The notes under the pieces: generated by a model | The model's input: only the letters and a program-made list of their open reading frames with translations | Told to the model about the DNA's origin: nothing | Database searches by the model: none | Source of the DNA: Calamus simplicifolius | Taxonomy: Eukaryota; Streptophyta; Magnoliopsida; Arecales; Arecaceae | Assembly (NCBI GenBank): GCA_900491605.1 | Contig: UESW01004566.1 | Location: 253,584-317,583, forward strand | Direction: 5' to 3' | Length of the DNA stretch: 64,000 bases | Translations under genes and position numbers: made by a program | Shown here: in pieces, positions 1 through 11,140 of the stretch | Layout of the letters: every line of letters starts with the position of its first letter | How positions within the stretch are numbered: the stretch's first letter is position 1

Positions 1-180
1 GTCCTCCGGAAAGCATCCGTCTCCAAACCGCTGGAGCAAGGGAAGCTATCACCAAATTGGGAAGGCCCCTACCAAGTAGCGAAAGTCGTCGGACCTGGTA
101 CCTACAAACTCCAGGATCTGGACGGGAAGTTCGTCCCCCGGACGTGGAACTCGGACAACCTCCGCATATACTATCAATAG
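1..180 (+). CDS. Gypsy pol C-terminus (integrase tail), partial
   Basis: The first frame is open from the window edge to a TAG at 178-180 and encodes 59 residues. It ends in the run WEGPYQV..GTYKLQDLDG..VPRTWNSDNLRIYYQ, which is the typical C-terminal end of the integrase of Tat-lineage Ty3/gypsy polyproteins. Integrase joins the cDNA ends to host DNA. The element is on the plus strand, as the downstream polypurine tract and LTR show; its gag, protease, reverse transcriptase and integrase core lie left of the window. The reading frame is intact in the visible part. Confidence 0.85.
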   Translation, partial: VLRKASVSKPLEQGKLSPNWEGPYQVAKVVGPGTYKLQDLDGKFVPRTWNSDNLRIYYQ

Positions 181-289
181 GGTATGCCCCTTTAACCTGC
201 CCCATTCATAACTTTGGTGCTTTATTTCTTTATCTACAACACGATCAAACCTTTTGAAAAGTCGTGATAAGAAATAGAAACATCCGACC

Positions 290-1065
290 CATTCTCGGCA
301 ACAACCGATCTATCTGCGTCAGAACCCCGTACTACTGGGCCGAGCTAAAAATCGAAATAGCGTGTTACGGCCGACCTAGACAGTTTTCGAAGCTTAGCTC
401 GGATTCGGGCAGCTCACAAGCCCCGACCGACCTAAGTACTTCTCCAAGTTGCGTTCAGATTCGGGCAGCTCACAAGCCCCGGCCGACCTAAGTACTTCTC
501 CAAGTTGCATTCGGATTCGGGTCGCTCACAAACCCCGGCCAACCTAAAATGTTTTCAAAGCTTAGCTCAAATTCTAGCAGCTCACAAGCCCCGGCCGACC
601 TAAGTATTCTCCTAAACCGATGTTCGGATTCGGGTCGCTCACAAGCCCCGGCCGACCTAAAATGTTTTCGAAGCTTAGCTCGGATTCGGGCAGCTCATAA
701 GCCCCGGCCGACCTAAGTATTCTCCTAAACCAATGTTCGGATTCGGGCAGCTCACAAGCCCCGGCCGACCTAAGTATTCTCCTAAGCCGACGTTCGGATT
801 CGGGTCGCTCACAAGCCCCGGCCGACCTAGAATGTTTTCAAAGCTTAGCTCAGATTCAGGCAGCTCACAAGCCCCGGCCGACCTAAGTATTCTCCTAAAC
901 CGATGTTCGGATTCGGGCCGCTCATAAGCCCCGACCGACCTAAGCGTTCTCCAAACTTAGCTCGGATTCGGGCCGCTCACAAGCCCCGACCGACCTAAGC
1001 GTTCTCCAAACTTAGCTCGGATTCGGGCCGCTCGTAAGCCCCGGCCGAACTAAGCATAATCACTA
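290..1065 (+). repeat. Tandem array, ~55-60 bp unit, about 12 copies
   Basis: A unit containing GATTCGGGCAGCTCACAAGC followed by CCCGGCCGACCTAAG recurs about every 55-60 bp from roughly 400 to 1030, with two spacer variants (AAGCTTAGCTCGGATTCG and CCTAAACCGATGTTCGGATT). It lies directly after the pol stop of the gypsy element. Short open frames across it are a by-product of the repeat. Arrays of this kind are common in the untranslated 3' region of Tat elements. Confidence 0.85.
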
Positions 1066-2517
1066 TACCCTGCCCTCAAAAAGAACCAAACAAGTGCCAA
1101 AGCATGCAACAATGCAAAGATACATCGCGAGAATAACAACTTCCCGGCACAAAAGAGACAGGGACCAAACAAAGAAGGAATGAAAAATTTATTTATTACC
1201 TCATCGCAAGAAAAACTACAATCTCCTAAGAGGAGTTACAAGTGCACCAAAGCACAGGAAATAAAAATGAGTACAAAGCTCGGCCGAACTGCCCCAAGCC
1301 AGCTTCGGTTAACGACGATACTTTGGCGTCTGACCCAAGAAATCAGACAAACCACAAACCAGTCAGCTCGCCCGGATAGCGAGCGGGACTGGCTTCCCAC
1401 GGGTCCTCTGGATGGGCCAAGAGATCCAAAGAGAGGCGCAGGCCCGTGGATGCTGATTCTGAGGGCGAACTCCCCAGATCAAGTGTGTACAGCTCCCATT
1501 GCCCGAGTCAAAAGGCAATGCAGCTAGCAACACACCTTCACCTCCCTCCTTGCGGAGCCGAGAGACCCCCGGGCGGAGGAGCCCAGGCATCCGAGCCAGG
1601 GAGAGGAGGCGAAGTTCACGTGAGTCATGGGGAACTCACGTGTGCTTCCCCCCTACGTCTCCCATGGCGAACCACAAAGGACACACTGGAAGCGCATATG
1701 TGCGCTTTCCATGTGTTCTCTGTGGGCCTCCTGTGAGCTCTCCATGTGATCTCCGAAGTTCCTCCCTCGAGGACGAGTTGCCCCTCAGCGGCTCCTTCAT
1801 CACCCCAACCTTCCAGGGGAGAATGACCCACAAAAGGGAAGCTCAATCCTCCCTCCTTGAACTCCAAGGAAACAAGCATCATGGAAGCTCTCACAACTTC
1901 TCACGGTAAAGAAAGCTCCGGGATGGCCTAACACGGCCTCTTTTCCCCTCTTTATAGGCGAAAACGAACCAGGAGCGGCTGTCAGGGCAGGAAGCTCCGA
2001 GATTTGAGAAACCTGATCCTCAACGCCACATGGCCCCCCAGGATGAAAGTAGCGCCCCTTTGCTGCACGCCAAATGCGTCCCCTGAGCCGTGACGCATGC
2101 CAAAAGATCCCCTCTGACCCCAAATCATGAATCCTGAGCGTGGAAAACCGCCCACCGATCTTACGAACGCAGGGTAGGCCTAGGAGATCCCCCAGGAAAA
2201 GCGACATCCTCCAATGGTGAACGGGTGCGTGCGCCGTACGCCAAAACGGCCTGCGTGGAAAAAGACCAACGCCATAAAAGCCTTCCGGAAAGCGCCAGAA
2301 CAGCTTTTTGCTCCCCACAGAGCCATATTATTAACTCCGGCAAAATAAAAACCGATTTGCCTGCGGAACGGCAGAGCACTGGCAGGGTAGCGAAAAGCAT
2401 GAAAACCGACTGCTCGTCGATTACCCCCCGAGGAAGTTAATCGCTTGAAGGACTTGCACAACGAAGGTGAACATCTCAAAAACAAAAATGAATGCGAGGG
2501 CTACGTAAACTACTCTT
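1066..2517. other. Gypsy internal region without a clear gene
   Basis: Part of the 3' non-pol region of the plus-strand gypsy element. Several overlapping open frames occur on both strands (for example minus 1800-2318), but none shows a recognisable domain. The stretch is GC-rich like the rest of the element. It may be the trailer of the antisense unit that starts near 2960. Confidence 0.5.
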
Positions 2518-2883
2518 TCATTCACCGAAAAGGGAGCGACAAAAAGAAACGAAAAAATACATCAGCCCTCCCAGGGGCTTATCGTTTTCTCCCGGAGCTG
2601 CCGACCGTTCTCCCTGATCCGCCGCAGGGCTACTCACCTGCTGTTGGAGAGATGCCACGCGCCTCTCTAGGCAATCATTAATCGCACGGAGATGCATAAT
2701 CTCCCTAGTTGAGGCGATCACGTATTGTTCGGTCACCTCCTGGAGTCATTGCCAACTCGCAAACAAGGAGGCCAGGACCTCCCCGTCGACGACAGTCTGA
2801 GTACGGCTCCTACGAGCCCCCCAGCGAGTGTTGGCATCGTCGGCTGGTGCTCCGGCTGACCCTCCGCCATCCTTGGAAGCCAT
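2518..2883 (-). pseudogene. Small antisense ORF in the gypsy element, one internal stop
   Basis: Reading minus from an ATG at 2883 gives MASKDGGGSAGAPADDANTR and onward; a single in-frame TGA follows the residues LFASWQ near 2745, then the same frame continues (LQEVTEQYVIASTREIMHLR) to a stop at 2518. The second half looks like a short helical or coiled-coil segment (NDCLERRVASLQQQV). The TGA could be a decayed CGA arginine codon. The frame runs opposite to gag-pol. A TATA-like box lies about 77 bp upstream. I do not recognise the family; it may be an antisense gene of the element or a chance frame. Confidence 0.4.
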
Positions 2884-2959
2884 TCTGTTGGCACAAGCCC
2901 GTATCAAGCCAGCAAAGGTCGTCGAATGAAATGGCTGATGATAACCGACCCCCCATCGG

Positions 2960-2967
2960 TATTTAAA
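2960..2967 (-). promoter_or_regulatory. TATA-like box for the small antisense ORF
   Basis: Read on the minus strand the site is TTTAAATA in an otherwise GC-rich stretch, about 77 bp upstream of the ATG at 2883. Position and context fit a core promoter for antisense transcription inside the retroelement; only sequence supports it. Confidence 0.3.
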
Positions 2968-3059
2968 CCGCTCCAAGCAAGAAATCTACCTGCTCTAGCC
3001 ATCGGCCACCGAGCCACCGACACAAAATCCCGCCACGTGTCGCCACTTTGGTAACCACT

Positions 3060-3300
3060 CTCGTCACTCGGCCCTAGCCGACCTATTTCATCCGTCGGCC
3101 CTAGCCGACCTGCCTCATCCGTCGGCCCTAGCCGACCTATTTTGCCCATCGACCCTAGCCGACCTACTTCATCCGTCGGCCCTAGCCGACCTGCCTCATC
3201 CGTCGGCCCTAGCCGACCTATTTTGCCCATCAGCCCTAGCCGACCTACTTCATCCGTCAGCCCTAGCCGACCTGCCTCATTTCTCAGCTTTAGTCAGTCT
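3060..3300 (+). repeat. Second tandem array in the gypsy element, ~27-31 bp unit
   Basis: About eight copies of a unit with TCGGCCCTAGCCGACCT followed by variable TACTTCATCCG, TGCCTCATCCG or ATTTTGCCCATC. The core CGGCCCTAGCCG is a near palindrome. It differs from the arrays at 290-1065 and 7080-7590 although all share the word GCCGACCT. Confidence 0.85.
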
Positions 3301-3569
3301 ATTGCATTGATCAGCCTGAACCGAGCCAGATCGTCTCTCGGTTCATCCGTCAAGGCTATCGCCCCGCCTTGGCCCCAACCAATACGTTCCCTCGATCCTG
3401 AGATAAAAATGACCAAACGGTGCCAACAAGTCGTAAGTCGCTTGCGATTGAGGCGAAATTTGAAACAAAGGACTGCCCAAGAAAGGCATTCAAATGGAAG
3501 CGGAAAGTTCATTCATTAAAGAACTTCAGACAGAGTTACATCTCGGAAAGCAAAACGTAGAAGTAACTT

Positions 3570-6500
3570 TCAAGAGCCGGGAGCTGTATCAGTTCCGGGA
3601 GAACCCTCAATTGCGCATGCAGAAGCACGACTTGATTCGCCCTTTCCGAGTGTCTTCGCCTCCTTGGCGACAGTCTGCGAATGTCCTCCAGAAGCTGCGG
3701 CCTCGCTGGGACCCGGGGTGGTACCAAGATCGGTGTCCGAAGCATCGATGTACTCATCCTCTTCTTCACCCCCGGAGTCACTGACATTAAGAGCTTCAGC
3801 ATCCAAGAAAGAGAGATCCCATTCTGGATGCTCATTGGATATCTTGTTTCTGCATTCTTCCACTCCGAGTTGGAAGGTGTCAGAACAAATTACGTCATGT
3901 TCGCCCTTGAGCATGGCGAGTCGCATCTTAGCCTCGGCCATTTGGCTCCGCAATAGGGCAACTTGACCCTCAGTTTCCATGACCTGAGCCCGCAGAAGAA
4001 CAATTTGCTCCTCGGACTCGCCGGCCCGCGCCTCAAGCTCCAAACTCCTATCTCGGCTAGATGCCAGCTCACCTTGCAAGGCTCGATTGTCTAGCTCCAA
4101 TTTTGCCATCTGCAAAGCCAGAATCAGTCGACGCCACGAGGAACCAACAAAGGAAACTAAAAAAGGGAATAGGATCGTACCTCCTCCTTTTGCCGAGCCA
4201 ACCTCTTGGTCAGCTCCTCGACCTCGCCCCTGGCCCTCGCTTTGTTGGCTCTGACCAGCTCGACCCTTTCTTTGAGAGCGTTAATCCTTGACTGCTTATC
4301 CTCAACTTCTCCCCGGGCTTAGGACAGCTCGGCACTTAGCCGGGCTATTGTCCCCTCGTGCCATTTAGCGTTGACTTTCAAGTCGGCAACATCGCGATCG
4401 CGCCGCTGCAGCTTCTCCTCTACTTCGTCGAGCATTCTGGTCAGGCGGCTTCTCTCATCGGCGGCCTCCTTCCTCTTCCGTTCCAGACTCTCGTTATGTT
4501 CTTTCTGCATCGCCTCCACTTCCTCAAAATGCTTGGACTTAATTGAGCCAACTCCAAGCACGCGTCGTCGCTCTTCGCCAGGAGCCCCTGCAACTCCTCC
4601 ACTTCAAGCTTTTGCTTAGATGCCTCGGCTAGAGCGGCCTGATACAATGCCCTTATCCCCGCCAAGCTTTCGTTGCTAGCGGCCAGGAGTTTCTCGAACC
4701 TCTCGGATGCCTCCGCTCACGATCGGAGTTCGGCGCTGGCTCTCTTGGCCTGGACGCCGGCCCCCGTTGCCAAACTCAAACACCAGCACATCGCCCAAGA
4801 AAGCAAAACACTCTACAGGATAAAGAATGAGTAAGAACATGCAATCAAGTCAGCCGGAAAGCATCCGCTACCCAAGAGTGGTGACTCACCCGAGAGGCAT
4901 AGGCCCTTGTCATCTTCATGAGGGTCGGATTGTCGATGTTGGGAAGAAGATGGATGCTTTCGGCCACACCCTGCTGCCCGAATGCGGCATCAACCAAGTC
5001 CAAATCCGTAAACTTGTTCGCCGAGGGATCCGCGCCCGGGTGCAGGGCTGACCTCATCAAAGTGGAGAACGCCTCCTCAACATCCATGTTCGAGCTGCTA
5101 GGCTGGCCGTCTCCACCTGAGGAGTCAACCCGGGCAACCTCCGACTGGGAAGCCTTCAACCTCCCAGCCTCCTCTACCAGAATTCTGGCCTAGGCTTCCT
5201 CAGACAGTTCGGCCAACCCAAGCGCCAGCCTTCCCAAAACCTTTTTGGAAGGAGTCTCCATTGCGGGACTCTCGTCTTGCTTCGCCCCCTATCCCGATCC
5301 TTCTCCCTCGGTCACGATCACCTGCGTCTCCTCTGCAGGCTCTGCCGAAACCTCTATCCGACTTTCTTCTTGAACCGCTATGGGCGGCCTAACGTCGCCA
5401 TCCCCGGACTCTCCCATAGGAGGCCCCACAATAGGGAGCTCGCCCCGAACCTCACCGACTGTGGCCACTCCCTCTTGCTCTCCTACCGAGGTCGGGAGTA
5501 AACCCGCGGTCGGGGAGAGCCCCCCAGAAACAACAACTTCCGCCGAATCCATCGTCGGCTCGTCTTTCAAAGGGGATGCGGCCGAATGAGCCAATGGAAT
5601 CTCGTCCGAGCTATCTAATAGCTCCACCATAGGGGGACAAGGGATCTCAACTGTCCTCCTCAAATCCTCCCTCGCTTCCGATGCTCCCGCTGTGATCACT
5701 CCGGCATCCGGCGAGCATCTTCCAGAAGTATGAGCCCTCTTCTCGGGCCTACTTCTCTCCGCGCCGCTGCTCTCCCCTGGGCGCTTGCCCTTCTTCTTCT
5801 TGACAAGGCCTGACAACTCAGACCTCTTGGCTGCGAGAGCGAAGAGCATGCAGTTAAACCCAAACACGTCCGCTTGGATAAAAAATAGCAGAAAAGAGAA
5901 AAGGGGGACCTACCGTGCGGGTCCAGAGGGCTAAGCCCGGCGGCGAAAAGAGCACCCTCCGATAACAAATCGTTAGCCGAGAACACCTGGCCGTTGCGGA
6001 GAACATCCAAATCTTTCTCCTCCCGCTCGGACAAAATCGGATGCGTTTCCGCATCCCGAACAAAATTTCCCCATCTCCGAGGGAAGTCGGACCCAATGTT
6101 CCCCTCGGCGATGATGAATCGACTCTTCCATCCCTTTATGGAGGACGGCTTATCCGCAATCATTTTGAAGAACCTCTGGGTCCGATGTAAGGCCACTCTG
6201 ATTTCCTCCTGGGTATCAGATGATAGCAAGCGCGGAAAAGAGGGAGAGTAGCAATAACCTGAATCTGATGACATATTGAAATAAATCCGATAATACTCCG
6301 CCAGCTATTGGGGGCCATCATCGCCGGACAGATGTTGTAATATGTCATGATCTCCTTCACCAAGGGATGAAGAGGAAACCGGAGGCCTGCTTTCAAACTG
6401 TCCTCATAAATGAAGACTCCATGCTTCAGATCCCGCGAGACCCTGTGCTCGGGTCCCGGCAATCGCAGAACAACGTCCGGGGGTATATCATACCTCTGGC

Positions 6501-6834
6501 GAATCTTCCCCACATCCTCAGCAACGATCTCCGAAGCTACGTCGTCGGGGCTCATCATCCTCCTAGCTGAAAAAAGCACCAGGCGAAACGGCAAACGGGG
6601 CGAGGACGGAACTCTCCAGGAAACAGAATGAGAGGATATTGCGAACAGAAGCAGCGCTACTCTCGTTTTGCTTCCCCCCGAAGGAAGCCATCTTGAGAAG
6701 ATGAGGCGCTTCGCTCGAGGCGTCCGAAACCACCTTGACAAACGCCGCATGAATTGGAATTTGCTACGTGGCATTTCCCCAACCATCGCCCCTGGAGGAG
6801 CCATACCCATGAAGGCATGATGACCGCGCTGCAT
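3570..6834 (-). pseudogene. Antisense ORF (aORF) of the Tat gypsy element, Transposase_28-like
   Basis: Going down the minus strand, open segments join into one protein-like unit. 6834-6160 holds IRQRYDIPPDVVLRLPGPEH and GLRFPLHPLVKEIMTYYNIC; about 6160-5911 holds SSIKGWKSRFIIAEG. These fit the 'putative gypsy type transposon' family (Pfam PF04195). A likely 70-85 bp intron follows (donor GTAGGT near 5910, acceptor CTCTCGCAG near 5836). Then come an acidic, proline-rich linker to about 5290, a segment at 5159-4845, and coiled-coil frames at 4665-4319 and 4115-3570 ending in an acidic tail. One base seems missing near 6165, where the frame shifts, and the linker also has a stop. Extra ORFs, some antisense, are known between pol and the 3' LTR of plant gypsy elements; their role is unknown. 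Exact exon limits are inferred. Confidence 0.65.
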
Positions 6835-6935
6835 TAATTAGGGCATCATTGTGCGGGCTATCCAAACTGATCATCCCATCCAAAGCGTGCCACCTGGACT
6901 TATACTCCCTATGCCCGAACATGCGCTTCGAACTA

Positions 6936-6951
6936 GGGAGTGGGGGGCATG
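6936..6951 (+). other. Polypurine tract of the left gypsy element
   Basis: The sequence GGGAGTGGGGGGCATG directly precedes the LTR start TGTTGGGGGG. A polypurine tract primes plus-strand DNA synthesis, so it marks this LTR as the 3' LTR of a plus-strand element. Confidence 0.75.
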
Positions 6952-7079
6952 TGTTGGGGGGTAAAATTGTCATGCATCATTAATCATGCACGCGGCTAAG
7001 GTCAGCCCTGATTCCCGTTCGATTGAGCGACGCCGCCAAGGATGGGTCGGTGAATTGAGATGCTCCAGCCCCTCACCGA

Positions 7080-7590
7080 ACCAGGGGTCCTCGAGGTGCC
7101 GACCTATCCCGTCTCTCGGCCCCAGCCGAGCTATCGACCTTCGTCTCTCGGCTCCTCGAGGTGCCGACCTATCCCGTCTCTCGGCCCTAGCCGAGCTATC
7201 GATCTTCGTCCATCGGCTCCTCCAGCCGACCTATCTCGTCTCTCGGCCCCCGAGCTATCGATCTTCGTCTAACCTATCTCGTCTCTCGGCCCCAGCCGAG
7301 CTATCGATCTTCATCTATTGGCTCCTCCAGCCGACCTATCCCGTCTCTCAGCCCCAACCGAGCTATCGATCTTCGTCCATCGGCTCCTCCAGCCGACCTA
7401 TCCCGTCTCTCGGCCCCAGCCGAGCTATCGATCTTCGTCTGTCGGCTCCTCTGGCCGACCTATCTCGTCTCTCGGCCCCAGCCGAGCTATCGGTCTTCGT
7501 CTGTCGGCTCCTCTAGCCGACCTATCCCGTCTCTCGGCCTTAGCCGAGCTATCGACCTTCGTTTGTCGGTTCTTCTAACCGACCTATCTC
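7080..7590 (+). repeat. Tandem array inside the LTR (U3), ~60-65 bp unit
   Basis: Seven to eight copies of CCGACCTATCCCGTCTCTCG followed by GCCCCAGCCGAGCTATCGAT and CTTCGTCTGTCGGCTCCTC. The array ends about 310 bp upstream of the TATA box. U3 arrays can act as enhancer modules, which is an inference here. Confidence 0.85.
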
Positions 7591-7906
7591 CCTCCTTGGC
7601 CCTGATTGCCAGGCTGCCATTTTAGCTCAGCTCAGTCCGAGCGACACTACTACCTCCGCAGAATTTGACGCGAAAAAGCCCAAACTCCCGAGATCCTAAG
7701 CAGAAATCATATCAGAAAGTGGCCTAAGGGAGCCTAACACCTTGGGACCTACGCCCCCGTCAGATCCCTAGGCAGCAACAAGCTCTCCCAGCCATCGATC
7801 CACTAACTAACCGAATACGGATCCTACCAGACCCGTAACAGACTGAATTCGAATCCCAACGACCTTCGGACCCATGACGCTCCTCCCTAACGATCAGGTG
7901 ATCCTC

Positions 7907-7914
7907 TATAAATA
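7907..7914 (+). promoter_or_regulatory. TATA box of the left gypsy LTR
   Basis: TATAAATA on the plus strand inside the LTR, with a pyrimidine-rich leader downstream. It agrees with plus-strand transcription of the element. Confidence 0.65.
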
Positions 7915-8246
7915 CTGTACTTCCAGACCCCCTGAGGTACACGCGCATTCTCAGACGCTATTCCCCTTCTTTTCTCTCTGCGCACTTGCTCACTCTATCG
8001 CTCTTAGCCCTCTATTCCGCCATTCCTGCTCTGCCCAAAGCTCTCTGGAGGAACTCTCTGGCGAGAGCCTTCTCCCCTCATCTTGTTGCCCTTCGGTCCC
8101 TTACTGACTTGAGCATCGGAGGGTCTTCCACGGAGGGCCACCCCCAGCGCCTTCCGTGTGTAGGCTTCCTTGCAGGTCCGCCCAGGAGGAAGCTCGATCA
8201 GGAGACCGGACACACCCGAGTCGGAGAGCGGATTCCGGTGACAACA

Positions 8247-8780
8247 CATATCGCAGGATTTATAGCACGATTGGCTGTAATTTTTTTAAATGTTACTCGA
8301 TCTTTACTAGAGTTATAAGAGTGAAAATTAGTTTCATCCAAAGAGTTATTATGGTTCAATCCAATTGCATTCCAGGTCGAGCCGGAGCTTGAATCAGATT
8401 TAGGTCTGAATTGTCAAAAAAATCAAATCTTGAGTTCTGCCCAACACTAAAAAATAAATTTCTAAGTAAACTTGGATAAGGACATAGTTCAACCTAAGCC
8501 GATAAACTTGTATATTATGGATAACTAACTAGAGGTAATATCTAATATATAAGATGGACGTACGTTAACAAGATGTGGGATGGAGCCAAAGCTAGATTGT
8601 CGGTGAGTCAAAATGTTGTGTAGGCATTTAGCTAAACGGGCAAATGACGCCTTTTTTTTTGTAGCCAAATGTGGGGAAGGCATTTGGCCCACTCGATCGG
8701 ACCCAACGTATATAGTAGCCACATAGTGAGTAGCCTATTCTTGTTAGTGGACACATTCTTGCCACGAGGTATAGAGGTGT
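8247..8780. other. Spacer between two retrotransposons
   Basis: AT-rich DNA between the left gypsy LTR and the copia target duplication. It has a run of T at 8651-8660 and no credible open frame. No feature identified. Confidence 0.5.
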
Positions 8781-8785
8781 CAAAC
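8781..8785. repeat. Left target-site duplication of the copia element
   Basis: CAAAC, repeated at 19328-19332 on the far side of the element. Five bases is the expected length for copia integration. Confidence 0.9.
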
Positions 8786-10476
8786 TGTTGGCCCAGATGA
8801 CAACCTAAGAGGGGGGGTGAATTGGGTTCTTTAAAAATTTAGCCTTTTAAATAGTTTGCTTAAGAAGAATGAAAGCAAAGGCAATGTAAATACAAAGTGC
8901 AGTGAATAAAACAGAGATAGAGATAGAGATAAATGAGACACGGCAAACACAAAGATTTTATAGTGGTTCGGTGTATCCAATACCTACGTCCACTCCCAAG
9001 ATTCACTTGGGTCCACACTATAATCTTCCTTGATTACAGCCGAGTTGTTTTACAAGCTCACAACTCAAACTTGTTGTTTTCCTGGGATCACAACGAACCC
9101 AGCTGGTTTTCCGGGCTCACCAGCACAAAAACCCTAACACAAGCTATACTAAGCTTGTACCGAGGTAAGACTACCTCCACTAGTTCAATCCCCCAGATTG
9201 AACTAGACACAAATAATAGAAATATTATTTTCAATTACACAGCTCCTCAATGAGCAGATAATCAAATAAAAGAATAAAGTTTAGAAAAGCCTGATTTGTA
9301 GTTGGTTGGCTTTTGAGCTTTTCTTCTTTCTTCTTTTCTTCTTTCCTCAACTCCTTTGAAGTGTAGAATCGGGCCTCAGCTCGGATTCTTCACGGACTGA
9401 ACGTTGGAGTTGATTTGAGCTTTTTTCTCCTTTCTTTGAGTATTGAAAATATCTTGAGTTGCTCTTGAATAGCTCTTGGATTTTCTTCTAAAGCTTTCTT
9501 GGATTGTTGAACTTGAGCACAGACGAAGCTTCCTTTGATTTCACACTTTTTCTTTCACTCTATTTTTGAATCTTGGATTTTTTCAAATGATGCTCTGTTT
9601 TTTCGATTTTTCTCTTTTTCTCTCTTGATGTGTATATCTCTCTATTTGTATATCTCTTTGATTTGAAAATGGCTTCTCTATTTATAGATTCTGCAAAAAT
9701 ATAGCCGTTAGAAACAAAGAAATCTAGCCGTTATTAAAAAATCTTACCGTTGACGCTGAGTTGGCATTCAGAGAAATCACGCCCAGATTTGTTGGAGTCG
9801 ACTCCTGCTTTCCGCGAGTCGGTTCGAAGACGCGATACCAAAAATAGAAATATTCAGAAAGTTAAAGGGTCAACTCATCGAAAATAAGGTGTCGACTCCT
9901 GACAGTCGGGGGTCGACTCATGAAAAGTTAGGGGTCGACTTGCGAAGTGCTCAGAAAAATAATGCTCTGGTGTCTGAGCGGAGTCGACTCACACAGTCAT
10001 GGAGTCGGCTCGACAGAATCGAGGGTCGACTCATGAAATCACAGGGGTCAACTTATGAAAATCAGGAATCTCTGTATTCTGAGTGGAGTCGACTCTGAAA
10101 CTCTAGAGTCGGCTCCGGAACGTATCAAAATCAGTGTAATTTCTGATTAACTTGAAATTCGTTCCAGATTAATTTTAAATCAATTTTTTTGACTTGAATA
10201 CAATAAAATTGTCATTAGGAATCAATTCAAGAAATGTTCCAAAAACTCATTGATTGAAATATGAAGTATAAAAATTTCTTTTTGAAAGCTTAAACATGGA
10301 GCTTGAAGTTACTTTCAAATTGATTAAAGTCATACTTAACATACTCATTGATTGTTCTAAATAAATTCATTGCTTATGTAAATAAACTCATTGCTTCTTT
10401 TAATATACTCATGGCTTTTGGTAATCATCAAAACCAATAAGATTGGGGCAATAATTTCTCAACAATCTCCCCAACA
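8786..10476 (-). mobile_element. 3' LTR of the copia element
   Basis: On the plus strand it reads TGTTGGCCCAGATGACAACC to CAACAATCTCCCCAACA. Read minus it starts TGTTGGGGAGATTGTTG. It matches 17633-19327 over its full length with small differences. It carries a minus-strand TATA box at 9679-9686 (TATAAATA) and a cluster of GAGTCGACTC-type motifs at about 9798-10112. Confidence 0.93.
9679..9686 (-). promoter_or_regulatory. TATA box in the copia 3' LTR
   Basis: TATAAATA on the minus strand, repeated at the equivalent place in the other LTR (18532-18539). Confidence 0.6.
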
Positions 10477-10490
10477 ATCTCCCCCTTTTT
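10477..10490 (-). other. Polypurine tract of the copia element
   Basis: Minus-strand AAAAAGGGGGAGAT adjoins the start of the 3' LTR. It primes plus-strand DNA synthesis and fixes the element's orientation. Confidence 0.85.
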
Positions 10491-11140
10491 GATGATGACA
10501 AAAACATTGAGAATATGCAAGATTAATTAAAGAATTTATTTTATTTTCATAGTTAGGCTTAGGCTCCCCCTGAATGAGGTAGCTCCCCCTATGAAACTCA
10601 ATTAAGTATTTCATTCATTCAATTATTTATTATATGCATATAATATCATTTGATTAATTAATTTCTCCCCATGCATATATAGTTATAAAACTATAAAACT
10701 CTCCCCCTTTTTTGTTATCAACAAAAAGGTAGAGATGCATCAAACATAATCATTCATTCATTCATTCAAGATATGTTTTAACAAAATCTGAGATTCATTG
10801 ATAATAGGAAAAGTACATTCAAATTCAGATTACATTGAGCATTCAAAATTCACTTTTCATTACATCAAAGTATCAAAATGTAAAACATAATATGAACTTC
10901 ATTACATTGTAAAGACTAAGCATCTAATACATCAAAAGTGAGTCCTTACAATCTTAGTTAAGTGATCTATAATATTTTTCATTCCGTCTGTTTGAATCTT
11001 AACATAATCCTTCAGTCTTTCTTCTACAAAAGTGCAAGCAGTCAATATTTTATCTTGGAGTTCAGCATTGCATTTTGAATAGGTTTCACCATCTCCACAG
11101 ATGTCTTTAAGTTCTTCAAAGATATTCTTTAGGTCTCCAC
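10491..11140 (-). other. Copia 3' untranslated region
   Basis: AT-rich stretch between the extra ORF and the polypurine tract. It contains a second purine-rich run (minus GGGGGAGCTACC near 10570) and TTCATTCATTCA repeats near 10750. No coding frame of note. Confidence 0.55.

Larger units (their letters stand above)
6952..8246 (+). mobile_element. 3' LTR of the left Tat gypsy element
   Basis: Begins TGTTGGGGGGTAAAATTG after the polypurine tract and ends GGATTCCGGTGACAACA, giving a TG...CA unit of about 1295 bp. It holds a tandem array in U3 and a TATA box at 7907. Its U5 end (reverse: TGTTGTCACCGGAATCCG, then CTCCGACTCGGG) resembles the end of the gypsy element at 56316, so the two belong to related families. 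The matching 5' LTR is left of the window, so the target duplication cannot be checked. Confidence 0.8.

Noticed and set aside
300..1060. Regular spaced repeats considered as CRISPR-like
   Set aside because: The unit repeats as a whole with no unique spacers, in a plant retroelement; it is an ordinary tandem array.
1363..2485. Several 70-170 codon frames on both strands in the left gypsy element
   Set aside because: They overlap each other in different frames, show no domain, and are expected in GC-rich non-coding DNA.
8933..9253. 106-119 codon frames present in both copia LTRs (also 17749-18108)
   Set aside because: They are antisense to the element within non-coding LTR; conservation simply reflects LTR identity.
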